From: Bacillota bacterium
Lineage (GTDB): Bacteria; Bacillota; UBA4882; UBA8346
Reading direction: 5' to 3'
DNA: 36,158 nucleotides
NCBI GenBank assembly: GCA_023415835.1
Contig: JAEZJK010000058.1
Coordinates: 1-36,158 of the forward strand
Position numbers and translations under genes: made by a program. The stretch's first letter is position 1; every line of letters starts with the position of its first letter. A model generated the notes under the pieces. That model was given only the letters and a program-made list of their open reading frames with translations. It did no database searches and had not been told where the DNA came from. Below, in pieces: positions 1-7,154 of the stretch.

Positions 1-205
1 GCTCCCGGCTGAAACGTTCGGCGAAATACAAGGGAGTAGGCCGTCCCGAATAGTACCGGTATAAATAATCCAACTCCGCCTTGAACTCCGGATCAGCGGC
101 GCATTTCCGGTAAGCCGCATCCAATTCGTCCAAAGCCGCCATTAACGTCTCCGGAACATACCTCCCGCCGTATTCCCCAAAATACCATTCTTGAAATGTT
201 GACAT
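1..205 (-). CDS. trpB: Tryptophan synthase beta chain, N-terminal part (cut by window edge)
   Basis: Only the first 68 codons lie in the window. The translation begins MSTFQEWYFGEYGGRYVPE and goes on to a segment with RPTPLYFAERFS, which matches the start of TrpB (the FGxYGGRYVPE and GRPTPLY signatures). TrpB is the PLP enzyme that condenses indole with serine in the last step of tryptophan synthesis. The ATG at 203-205 has a GAGGTG ribosome binding site about 7 nt upstream. It is the last visible gene of the trp operon, 138 nt after trpF; trpA would be expected just outside the window. The PLP lysine region is outside, so activity cannot be judged. Confidence 0.93.
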   Translation of the reverse strand, partial: MSTFQEWYFGEYGGRYVPETLMAALDELDAAYRKCAADPEFKAELDYLYRYYSGRPTPLYFAERFSRE

Positions 206-343
206 TTTGATACACCTCGAAATTATTTAGTTGCCAGGAGTCCGGGAGACAGAAGGATTTTGTAATTGCTCTTAAGCTAAAACACTTTAAGATTTATGCG
301 GTTCCCAATCAAAATCCAATCTCTCCGGGTTAGTGTGGTTATT

Positions 344-955
344 TTATAGTCCTGTAACTTTATCCATCAACTCCGCAATCTTCCCCGGGTCTTTAAACCC
401 CGGCTCCCGTTCCACCCCGCTGGCTAAGTCAACTCCATCGGGCCGGACAGTCTGAATTGCCTCTTGAATATTATCGGGATTCAATCCTCCGGCTAATATC
501 AAAGGAAAACCCAACTCCCGAAAATCAGCGGCCAGTTTCCAGTCAAAGGCCGTTCCGGTTCCGCCGGATGCTCCGGACGAATAAGAGTCGACCAAAATGC
601 CCCTGATTGCCGCTTCCCTCCAGATAGGATCGGGGTGGCCGTGTCCGGCCCGAAACGCCTTGATCGCCCGTCCCTCCAGCAGTTCACAATCATCCGGAGT
701 TTCCCGGCCATGCAGTTGCGCCAAATCAAGACGGCAATCCCTCAAAATCTCCCTGATCCGGAGCGGATCCTCATCGACAAATACCCCAACCTTGACGATG
801 AAAGGCGAAAGCTGCCGGGAAATCTGATAAACCTGCTCCACTGTTACTCGGCGTTTGGATGGGGCAAAAACGAAACCCAGGGCTGAAACCCGGTATTTTT
901 GACAAGTTAAAGCATCTTCTAAATTAGTAATACCGCAAACTTTCACCGGAATCAC
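344..955 (-). CDS. trpF: Phosphoribosylanthranilate isomerase
   Basis: TrpF converts phosphoribosylanthranilate to CdRP (step three of the tryptophan branch) on a TIM barrel. The 203-residue length is normal. The N-terminal KVCGIT motif carries the catalytic base Cys7, and the late VDLASGVE motif carries the catalytic acid at about Asp176; the phosphate-binding GGLNPDN loop is also present. The start is GTG, overlapping the trpC stop in a GTGA arrangement, which suggests translational coupling. The 138 nt between this gene and trpB contain no ORF or clear hairpin. Confidence 0.96.
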   Translation of the reverse strand: MIPVKVCGITNLEDALTCQKYRVSALGFVFAPSKRRVTVEQVYQISRQLSPFIVKVGVFVDEDPLRIREILRDCRLDLAQLHGRETPDDCELLEGRAIKAFRAGHGHPDPIWREAAIRGILVDSYSSGASGGTGTAFDWKLAADFRELGFPLILAGGLNPDNIQEAIQTVRPDGVDLASGVEREPGFKDPGKIAELMDKVTGL

Positions 956-1737
956 GTTCCCACCCCCATCAGTTCCTTGATTTTGAAACCGGGGTCGGCG
1001 GCGCTGACGATCGATTCTCCCACCAAAACCGCATTCACCCCGGATTGGGACAGGCGCTGGATATCCTGCCCGCCCTTAATGCCGCTCTCCGCAACAACCA
1101 CTTTACCTTCGGGAATTGATTTCAGTAACTGATAGGTCGTCTCCAAGTCGACTTCGAAGGTTTTTAAATTACGGTTATTAATTCCGATTAATTCCGCTCC
1201 GGCACTCAAAGCGGTTTCCAACTCCATTAAATTATGGACCTCAACCAAGGGGGCTAAACCGATATCCAGAGCCTCTTTAATTAAATTTATCAACTCTAGT
1301 TCCGTAAGGGCCGCCGTTATTAAAAGCGCTGCATCCGCCCCGTAAACCCTGGCCTCATACAATTGATACCGGTCGATGATAAAGTCTTTCCGTAGCACCG
1401 GCACTTGTTGGGTTTCAGCTTTAACCAATCTCAAATACTCCAACGATCCTAGAAAAAATTTTTCTTCCGTCAATACTGAAATCGCTGCGGCGCCGGATGC
1501 TTCATAAATCCGAGCCAATTTGGCCGGTTCAAACTCCGGGCAAAGCAACCCTTTTGAGGGGGAAGCCTTTTTGATCTCCGCGATCAGTTTAATCCTATCC
1601 CCGGTAATGCTTCCTTTAAACGGCCTGGTTAGAGGGGCGTTTTTCAACCTCCGCTCCAACTCCAATATGGGCGTTTGCTCTTTCCTCACTGCAACCTGGG
1701 CATATTTGTACATTAAAATCTCTTCTAAGAAAAACAT
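952..1737 (-). CDS. trpC: Indole-3-glycerol phosphate synthase
   Basis: TrpC closes the indole ring of CdRP. The ATG at 1737 is chosen because an AGGAG ribosome binding site lies 7 nt upstream and the protein then begins MFFLEEILMYKYAQVAVRK, the usual IGPS start, giving 261 residues, the family length. An upstream in-frame extension to 1857 has no family resemblance. The AEIKKASPSKG block carries the expected catalytic Glu54 and Lys56 and the phosphate-contact serines. The stop overlaps the trpF GTG by 4 nt. The gene is separated from trpD by an unusually long 217-nt spacer for this compact operon. Confidence 0.95.
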   Translation of the reverse strand: MFFLEEILMYKYAQVAVRKEQTPILELERRLKNAPLTRPFKGSITGDRIKLIAEIKKASPSKGLLCPEFEPAKLARIYEASGAAAISVLTEEKFFLGSLEYLRLVKAETQQVPVLRKDFIIDRYQLYEARVYGADAALLITAALTELELINLIKEALDIGLAPLVEVHNLMELETALSAGAELIGINNRNLKTFEVDLETTYQLLKSIPEGKVVVAESGIKGGQDIQRLSQSGVNAVLVGESIVSAADPGFKIKELMGVGT

Positions 1738-1954
1738 TACAGCACTCCTAATTACTTTGATCCATCCAGGGTCATAGTTCGAATCCACGGCTAGCCCCGT
1801 ACTCATGTACGGTGAGTGCCTGAGTGACCAGTAACGCAGCAATGTACAGCTTTTCACGGCGCATCAGTCAATCCGGCCAAGCTTTCTTATCGGCTCCCAC
1901 TTCTCCCATAACCGCTGTCAATTACCGGCTTTCCCCAACTTATAATAGCCTCGC

Positions 1955-2965
1955 CTATCCAGCTACCATCCGCAACTGCTCCAGCTTGGCATAGGCCTTA
2001 CCTTCGCTAATCAGCCCTTGAGCTAAGGAAATCCCCTCTTTCAGGTCGCGAACCGCCTCCGACGCTAACAATGCCGCTGCCGCATTAAGCAATACTACTG
2101 CCAGCTTCGGCCCTTGCTCGGCCCCTTTGAGTATGTTCTCGGTAGTCCTGGCATTTTCAAGGGGGCCTTCCCCTTTTAAGGCCTCTTTCGGAGCCGAAGC
2201 CAAACCCAGATCCGCGGCTTTGAACGTAAAGTTAGTTATCTTGCTATCCTTTAAGATACTGGCTTTGTTCTCGCCATCCAGGGACAATTCGTCCAGGCCC
2301 CCTCCGCCGTGAACCACTATCGCCCGCTCTACTCCCAGGCGGCTCAAGGCTTGGGCGACAACCCCAGTCAGTTCCGGCTCAAAAACCCCGACCAGTTGAC
2401 AGTTGGCTGCTGCGGGATTGGTCAATGGCCCGAGCAGGTTAAAGACCGTCCGAAATCCCAGTTCCCGCCGGGGTCCGATGGCATGCTTCATCGCCAAGTG
2501 AAAGACGGGGGCAAATAAAAACCCGATTCCCGTTTCTTTCAAGCATTGCTCGACTTTTTCCGGAGTTAAATCCACCTTGACCCCTAATGCCTCCAAAACA
2601 TCGGCGCTCCCGCACCGGCTGGACATGGCCCGGTTGCCGTGTTTGGCTACGGGAATACCGGCGGCGGCCACGATAAATGCGGCCGTAGTAGAGATGTTGA
2701 AGGTATGGGAACCGTCGCCGCCGGTCCCACAAGTATCAATCACAGTAGGCGCTTTAAAATTCACCTTCAACGACTTTTCCCGCATTACCCGGGCGGCCCC
2801 GGTAATTTCATCCACAGTTTCCCCTTTCAAACGTAACGCGGTTAAAAAACTCCCGATTTGGGCTGCTGAGGCTTGCCCCTCCATAATTTCATTAGTGGCC
2901 CCAATCATCTCCTCTTCAGTCAGGTTCTCCTGCCGTACCAACTTCGCTAAACTCTCCTTAATCAT
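1955..2965 (-). CDS. trpD: Anthranilate phosphoribosyltransferase
   Basis: TrpD transfers phosphoribose from PRPP to anthranilate. The 336 residues match the family. The PRPP-binding glycine loop GTGGDG is at 80-85, followed by NIST, and the KHGNRAMSSRCGSADVLEAL anthranilate/PRPP segment begins at 108. The ATG at 2965 is preceded by GAGGAGC about 8 nt upstream. It lies 45 nt after the trpG fusion gene. All conserved loops look intact; no fusion to TrpG is present, unlike some proteobacterial TrpGD proteins. Confidence 0.96.
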   Translation of the reverse strand: MIKESLAKLVRQENLTEEEMIGATNEIMEGQASAAQIGSFLTALRLKGETVDEITGAARVMREKSLKVNFKAPTVIDTCGTGGDGSHTFNISTTAAFIVAAAGIPVAKHGNRAMSSRCGSADVLEALGVKVDLTPEKVEQCLKETGIGFLFAPVFHLAMKHAIGPRRELGFRTVFNLLGPLTNPAAANCQLVGVFEPELTGVVAQALSRLGVERAIVVHGGGGLDELSLDGENKASILKDSKITNFTFKAADLGLASAPKEALKGEGPLENARTTENILKGAEQGPKLAVVLLNAAAALLASEAVRDLKEGISLAQGLISEGKAYAKLEQLRMVAG

Positions 2966-3010
2966 CTTCGCTCAGCTCCTCTTAAACTTTTTTCCTATAT
3001 ATGTCGCAGG

Positions 3011-4051
3011 TTAGACTTTTTGTTTCTCTAAAAATACCATGCTTAACTGATCCGATACTTTTTCCGTCTTAAAAATCTTAAACCCGAGTTTTTGATAAAG
3101 GTATAGATTCTTATCGCTTCTAAATCCGGTAAACAATTCAAACCGGGTACAATCAGGAAAAACGGTTTCAACCTCTTGGATTAATCTGGTCCCGATTCCC
3201 TGGTTTTGACGGTCGGGCGCCACGATTAATTTCCCAATGTAACAAGTTCCATCTTTTTGATAAGCCCTGACTGAACCGATGATTTTATTACCACCGACCG
3301 CTTTAAGAACTACCTGCTCCGCCAGTTCTTGTTCCAACTCGGGTTGAGTCTGAAGCAAGGGTGGTATGTTGAAATCATTATATAAAACTGCTTCGCTTTG
3401 ATAGGCCGTTTTCTGGAGTGATAGAATTTCCGCCGCATCAGAAATCTGGGCCGTTTTTATTATCAGGTTCTCCTCTTCTTGTGATTGATTAATTTTAAGG
3501 AAATTGGCCAATAAGTCCTTGCCTACTCCGGTGAAGATCGATTCCGGATGAAACTGAACCCCATAGGTAGGGTGCCGGATGTGCTTTAAGCCCATTATAA
3601 GCCCATCTTCCGTCGTAGCGGTTATCTCCAACGTTTTGGGGAGTGCATCCCGTTCCACAACCAATGAATGATACCGCACCGCTTCAAACGGTTGGGGAAT
3701 GTTTTGAAATAACTCCCGGCTATTATGATAGATTAGACTCATTTTGCCATGGACCGGGTAAGGAGCGCGTATTACCCTACCACCAAAGACTTCACCGATA
3801 CATTGATGCCCCAAACAAACTCCTAAAATCGGAATTTTCCCTGAAAAACGCCGGATAGCCTCGACGGAGATTCCGCTCTCCTTCGGAGTGCATGGCCCCG
3901 GAGATATTACGAGATACTTGGGTTTTAAAGATTCAAGCTCGTCAATGCCGATCTGGTCATTACGGAAAACCTCAGCTTCCGTTTGTAACTCGCCGAAATA
4001 TTGGACCAAATTGTAGGTGAATGAATCGTAATTATCAATTATTACTAACAC
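3011..4051 (-). CDS. trpG: Anthranilate synthase glutaminase subunit fused to a GNAT acetyltransferase
   Basis: Residues 1-190 are a complete class I glutamine amidotransferase: IIDNYDSFTYNLVQ at the start, the oxyanion loop SPGPCTP at 50-56, the nucleophile Cys79 in GVCLGHQ, and the His168/Glu170 pair in VQFHPES. It supplies ammonia to the TrpE domain encoded next door. Residues 196-343 form a second, GNAT-fold domain with the acetyl-CoA loop RQNQGIGTRLI at 281-291 and a late YQKLGF motif at 319-324. TrpG proteins usually end near residue 190-200. The start is GTG, 1 nt after the stop of the aroF-trpE gene, with its ribosome binding site inside that gene's end. The substrate of the acetyltransferase is unknown. 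No internal start with a good ribosome binding site was seen at the junction, so one polypeptide is likely. Confidence 0.93.
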   Translation of the reverse strand: MLVIIDNYDSFTYNLVQYFGELQTEAEVFRNDQIGIDELESLKPKYLVISPGPCTPKESGISVEAIRRFSGKIPILGVCLGHQCIGEVFGGRVIRAPYPVHGKMSLIYHNSRELFQNIPQPFEAVRYHSLVVERDALPKTLEITATTEDGLIMGLKHIRHPTYGVQFHPESIFTGVGKDLLANFLKINQSQEEENLIIKTAQISDAAEILSLQKTAYQSEAVLYNDFNIPPLLQTQPELEQELAEQVVLKAVGGNKIIGSVRAYQKDGTCYIGKLIVAPDRQNQGIGTRLIQEVETVFPDCTRFELFTGFRSDKNLYLYQKLGFKIFKTEKVSDQLSMVFLEKQKV

Positions 4052-4052
4052 C

Positions 4053-6362
4053 TTAACTCCTCCCGGCTCGGGCCAGCGCGGTTAGCATCGCCCCGGCCTT
4101 ATTCATCGATTCGTCATATTCCTTCTCCGGCTCCGAATCGGCTACGATACCAGCTCCCACTTGCAGATGGGCCTGGTGGTCCTTGAACAAAACCGTCCGG
4201 ATGGTGATACAGGTGTCCAGATTGCCGTTAAACCCAAGATATCCCACGGAACCGCCGTAAAATTCCCGCCGGGTCGGTTCCAGTTCTTCAATAATCTCCA
4301 TCGCCCGTATTTTAGGAGCGCCGGAGAGGGTCCCCGCCGGGAAGACTGCCCGGAGCAAGTCAAAACCTGAATATTCGGGAAGCAGTTCCCCCTGGATCGT
4401 GGAGACGATATGCATTACATGGGAATAAAACTCAACCGCCATCAACTCCAGCACCCGGACGCTTCCGAATTTACAAACCCGCCCCAGGTCATTTCGACCC
4501 AGGTCCACCAACATAATATGTTCGGCCCGCTCCTTCTCATCCGCCAGTAGTTCCCGGCGAAGCCTTTCATCCTCTTGGACCGAACCGCCGCGAGGTCTGG
4601 TGCCTGCTATTGGCTTTAACGTTACGATGCCTTCCTCGGATCGGACCATTACTTCGGGCGAAGAGCCTGCCATTTGAAACGGGCCGAAGTCGAGATAAAA
4701 TAAATAGGGGGACGGATTAATAGTCCGGAGCACCCGGTAAAACATGAACGGGTCCCCTGAAAAATCTTGGATGATGCGTTGGGATAAGACCACTTGAAAG
4801 GCGTCACCGGCCCGGATATATTCTTTAATCCGCTCCACCCTTTCCATATATTCGGTTTTGGAAAGAGTCACTGCTTGCGGGGAATCTTTTTCCGGCATAA
4901 TTCCGCCGGGTATTGAATCCATACGTATCTCACGGTTTAACCTTGATAAGATTTCCCCCAATTCATGCGCCGAATTACGATAGGACGCCTCCAAATCTTC
5001 AGGATCAACCCGACTCAATACAATTACTGTGATTTTATGGGATACATGGTCAAAACGGGCCAAATATTTGGGAACGACCCAGTAAAGGTCGGGTAAGCCG
5101 GTCAATGGTTTGGTTTGGGACGGTAAAGTTTCGATCTGCCTTATATAATCATAGCCGGTGAACCCAACCGCTCCCCCGTAGAATTTCCCCAGTTCCGGCA
5201 GGAGAGCTACCTGTAGGGAATCCAGTTTCTTTTTAATCTCCGTCATTGGTTCCCCTTTGATTAGGGAGGATCCGCCTTTGTCAATCAGGGTTATTTCAGC
5301 GCCGGAAGCTTTGATGGTTAGTAATGGGTCCCAACAGATGAAAGAATAACGGCCTACCTGTTCGCCCCGTTCCACGCTCTCCAGTAAAAACCTGCCCTCT
5401 CCCTCGGTCAGCTTGGCAAAGGTAGTAACCGGGGTATCCGCATCGTTAAATAGTTCCGAATAAACCGGTATGTAACGATATCCCGCTTCCACCAATCCTT
5501 GATAACGTTCCTGATTTGGTAAAACCGGCGCCTTGGAATCCCTTTCCGTAGGTGGTTGCTTCAAGGACAAGTGCTGCATTAAATTTTGAAACCCTGAAAA
5601 ATCAAGGGATTGTATTCCATCGGAAAGTGCTGTGGCAGGATCGGGGTGAACTTCGATGATTAACCCATCTGCCCCGGCGGAAAGCGCCGCTTTGGCAACC
5701 GGGATCACCAGATCCCTTCGGCCTGTGCCATGGCTGGGGTCGGCAAAAACCGGCAAATGCGTTAATTGTTTCAATAAAGGAATCGCATTAATATCCAGCG
5801 TGTTTCTGGTAATAGTCTCAAAAGTCCGAATACCCCGTTCACACAAGATCACCCGGGGATTACCCTCTTTCAGGATATACTCGGCTGCCTGTAATAATTC
5901 TTGAATGGTTGCCGATAGGCCCCGTTTCAATAATACCGGTTGCTTACTTTTGCCCGCGGCTTTTAAAAGCTCGAAGTTTTGCATGTTCCGGGCGCCGATT
6001 TGAATCAGATCAGCATAATCGGACACTTCCCCGATCTGGGCAATACTGGTCACCTCAACTACGGTAAATAAACCGGTTGCAGCTTTGGCTTTCCCCAAAT
6101 AACCCAGCCCGGAATGGCCCAACCCCTGAAAGCTATAGGGTGAGCTTCGCGGTTTATATACCCCGCCTCGTAAACCATGGGCCCCATTGGCTTTCACAAA
6201 TTCAGCAATCCTTAATAACTGTTCCTCAGACTCGACTGCGCAAGGACCGGCGATGATTACCGGCTTGCCCCCTCCCACCCTGACACCCCCAATCTCAAAG
6301 CAACTTTCGGTCCCTGTCGCCCGTACCAGGGGTAGGTTCTCTAAAAACTCCTCTCGACTCAA
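4053..6362 (-). CDS. trpE: DAHP synthase fused to anthranilate synthase component I
   Basis: Residue numbers count from a TTG six codons upstream of the chosen start. Residues about 20-270 are a type I-beta DAHP synthase: AGPCAVES (44-51, metal Cys47), KPRSSPYSFQGLG (76-88), DPSHGTGRRD (214-223, His217) and EVHPDP (Glu243, Asp247). This enzyme joins PEP and erythrose-4-phosphate, the first shikimate step. Residues about 291-775 are a full TrpE: tryptophan-site LLES (332-335), PIAGTRPRG (590-598), DLGRNDLGR (626-634) and GTLSGAPKIRAMEI (683-696). The ferredoxin-like regulatory domain that many I-beta DAHP synthases carry at the N-terminus is absent. The TTG at 6362 is preferred because AAGGAGGA lies about 7 nt upstream; an upstream TTG at 6380 would place that ribosome binding site inside the gene. 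The frame is continuous across the linker (about 271-290). Confidence 0.93.
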   Translation of the reverse strand: MSREEFLENLPLVRATGTESCFEIGGVRVGGGKPVIIAGPCAVESEEQLLRIAEFVKANGAHGLRGGVYKPRSSPYSFQGLGHSGLGYLGKAKAATGLFTVVEVTSIAQIGEVSDYADLIQIGARNMQNFELLKAAGKSKQPVLLKRGLSATIQELLQAAEYILKEGNPRVILCERGIRTFETITRNTLDINAIPLLKQLTHLPVFADPSHGTGRRDLVIPVAKAALSAGADGLIIEVHPDPATALSDGIQSLDFSGFQNLMQHLSLKQPPTERDSKAPVLPNQERYQGLVEAGYRYIPVYSELFNDADTPVTTFAKLTEGEGRFLLESVERGEQVGRYSFICWDPLLTIKASGAEITLIDKGGSSLIKGEPMTEIKKKLDSLQVALLPELGKFYGGAVGFTGYDYIRQIETLPSQTKPLTGLPDLYWVVPKYLARFDHVSHKITVIVLSRVDPEDLEASYRNSAHELGEILSRLNREIRMDSIPGGIMPEKDSPQAVTLSKTEYMERVERIKEYIRAGDAFQVVLSQRIIQDFSGDPFMFYRVLRTINPSPYLFYLDFGPFQMAGSSPEVMVRSEEGIVTLKPIAGTRPRGGSVQEDERLRRELLADEKERAEHIMLVDLGRNDLGRVCKFGSVRVLELMAVEFYSHVMHIVSTIQGELLPEYSGFDLLRAVFPAGTLSGAPKIRAMEIIEELEPTRREFYGGSVGYLGFNGNLDTCITIRTVLFKDHQAHLQVGAGIVADSEPEKEYDESMNKAGAMLTALARAGRS

Positions 6363-6373
6363 CTCAGCTCCTC
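6341..6373 (-). promoter_or_regulatory. Second TRAP-like triplet cluster over the ribosome binding site and start of the aroF-trpE gene
   Basis: On the minus strand, GAG triplets occur at plus positions 6371-6373, 6368-6370, 6363-6365, 6358-6360, 6353-6355 and 6348-6350, most with a 2-nt spacer, and a UAG follows at 6341-6343. They cover the AAGGAGGA ribosome binding site, the TTG start and the first codons. TRAP is known to repress translation by binding triplets across such sites (for example B. subtilis trpG). A ribosome binding site is GAG-rich by nature, so part of this could be chance; the regular 5-nt period is the argument for a real site. Confidence 0.5.
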
Positions 6374-6380
6374 CTTCCAA

Positions 6381-6420
6381 ATAAAAATAAAAAGACCAAG
6401 CTACTAAGAGCCTGGCCTTT
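6381..6420 (-). terminator. Intrinsic terminator (attenuator) in the trp leader
   Basis: Reading the minus strand, AAAGGCCAGGCT (plus 6409-6420) pairs over 12 bp (two G-U) with AGCTTGGTCTTT (plus 6391-6402) around a 6-nt loop, and a T-rich tract runs on from the 3' arm (TTTTTATTTTTATTT). It sits between the TRAP triplets and the first structural gene, the position of a transcription attenuator. A competing antiterminator was not obvious by eye; only a 6-bp pairing of GCUGAG (triplet region) with CUUAGU in the terminator loop was found. Confidence 0.85.
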
Positions 6421-6431
6421 AAAAACCATGA

Positions 6432-6483
6432 CTACTCAGCTCAACTCCACTAAAACTCAACTAAACTAAACTATACTCAACTG
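6432..6483 (-). promoter_or_regulatory. TRAP (MtrB) RNA binding site of the trp leader
   Basis: The minus strand carries ten (G/U)AG triplets. In plus coordinates CTC or CTA occurs at 6432, 6435, 6440, 6445, 6450, 6456, 6461, 6466, 6471 and 6476. Spacers are 2 nt except one of 3 and one of 0. A degenerate CAG at 6481-6483 would make eleven. Eleven (G/U)AG repeats with 2-3 nt spacers are the known target of the TRAP 11-mer. The gene for TRAP lies immediately upstream, and the terminator immediately downstream. Confidence 0.93.
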
Positions 6484-6500
6484 TTATAATTTTGCTTCTT

Positions 6501-6518
6501 GGTGATTCCCGGATCACC
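6501..6518 (-). promoter_or_regulatory. 5' stem-loop upstream of the TRAP triplets
   Basis: GGTGAT (6501-6506) and ATCACC (6513-6518) form a perfect 6-bp stem with a 6-nt loop, 17 nt before the first triplet. The B. subtilis trp leader also has a 5' stem-loop upstream of its triplets that helps TRAP bind. Assignment is by position and symmetry only. Confidence 0.5.
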
Positions 6519-6554
6519 ACTGAACTATGGGCGATTTATTAATTGCCCCTACAC

Positions 6555-6573
6555 GGGACGATGTCATCGTCCC
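6555..6573. promoter_or_regulatory. Perfect inverted repeat between mtrB and the trp leader
   Basis: GGGACGAT (6555-6562) and ATCGTCCC (6566-6573) flank a 3-nt loop, 9 nt after the mtrB stop codon. No T-tract follows in either direction, so it is probably not an efficient terminator; an RNA stability or processing hairpin after mtrB, or an operator, is possible. Confidence 0.45.
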
Positions 6574-6582
6574 CTCATCATT

Positions 6583-6825
6583 CTATTCTTTGCCGGTTTT
6601 AATAATACCGTGTTTGGTATAAACTTCGGCTTTACCTCTAATCTTCATGGCCGAGGTGTGTTCCGTAAATTGAAAGATCATTACCTCGCCCCGATCCAAC
6701 TTTTCGGTATGATTAAACTTGGTATCCTTACCCCTTGTCAAACCGATAATCGTAACTCCGTCTTCTAAGGCGCGCACCGACACATAATCACCGTTGATCG
6801 ATTCGTAATGTTCAAGTTGTTCCAT
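6583..6825 (-). CDS. mtrB: Tryptophan RNA-binding attenuation protein (TRAP)
   Basis: The 80-residue product contains the hallmarks of MtrB: VRALEDGVTIIGLTRGKDTKF, EKLDRGEV and FQFTEHTSAMKIRGKAEV given here as separate short motifs. The RNA-contacting residues map to Lys36 (DTKF) and Lys61/Arg63 (KIR), and the tryptophan-binding TRG and FTEHTSA loops are present. TRAP forms an 11-subunit ring that binds (G/U)AG repeats when charged with tryptophan. The ATG at 6825 has a GGAG ribosome binding site. It sits about 220 nt upstream of the aroF-trpE gene, with its RNA target between the two, so control of its own neighbours in cis is evident. In B. subtilis mtrB lies instead with a folate gene away from the trp operon. 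Confidence 0.96.
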   Translation of the reverse strand: MEQLEHYESINGDYVSVRALEDGVTIIGLTRGKDTKFNHTEKLDRGEVMIFQFTEHTSAMKIRGKAEVYTKHGIIKTGKE

Positions 6826-6992
6826 TTTTTCTCCATTTACATATGTCCCAATAAGTTTTTAGACAATGGTTGATTGCGACATATTTTCCCTGATCCTAAA
6901 TTGAAATAAATACTGCATATTGCCCTTTTCGATCCATAGTTCACAAGACGGAAAAGGATAATCAAGATTTACTTCAATTCTATATTTACCTT

Positions 6993-7021
6993 ATTATAGT
7001 AAAACATAGCCTCAACGTCAA
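6993..7021 (-). promoter_or_regulatory. Sigma-A promoter of mtrB, possibly of the whole trp unit
   Basis: On the minus strand TTGACG (plus 7016-7021) and TATAAT (plus 6993-6998) are separated by exactly 17 nt. Transcription would begin near 6986 and give a leader of about 160 nt before the mtrB ATG. The 6826-7154 interval holds no other gene; its leader part contains only very short ORFs and one CCTTTTC/GAAAAGG pairing. No comparable promoter was found between mtrB and the trp leader. Confidence 0.8.
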
Positions 7022-7154
7022 GAATGTATTTGCAAAACCAGGCCTAATTCAATAGCATCTGTCGAAAGCCGAAAACTATGGTTGAGATTGAAAGACCAAA
7101 GTCAATCGTCTATTTTTTGTCTTTTGGTTTAATTCTTTAGGCAGGCTTTGGCCT

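Noticed and set aside
1765..1790. tRNA-like T-arm (AGTTCGAATCC)
   Set aside because: No cloverleaf can be built around it; other arms and the acceptor stem are missing.
1738..1857. N-terminal extension of TrpC by 40 residues
   Set aside because: No family similarity; the internal ATG at 1737 has a good ribosome binding site and gives the normal length.
6360..6440. Trp leader peptide or T-box control of the trp operon
   Set aside because: No run of Trp codons and no T-box or specifier features were seen; the (G/U)AG array and adjacent mtrB explain control better.
6484..6495. TTATAAC just upstream of the TRAP triplets as a -10 box
   Set aside because: No -35 box at a suitable distance, and the transcript would start within the triplets, excluding the 5' stem-loop.
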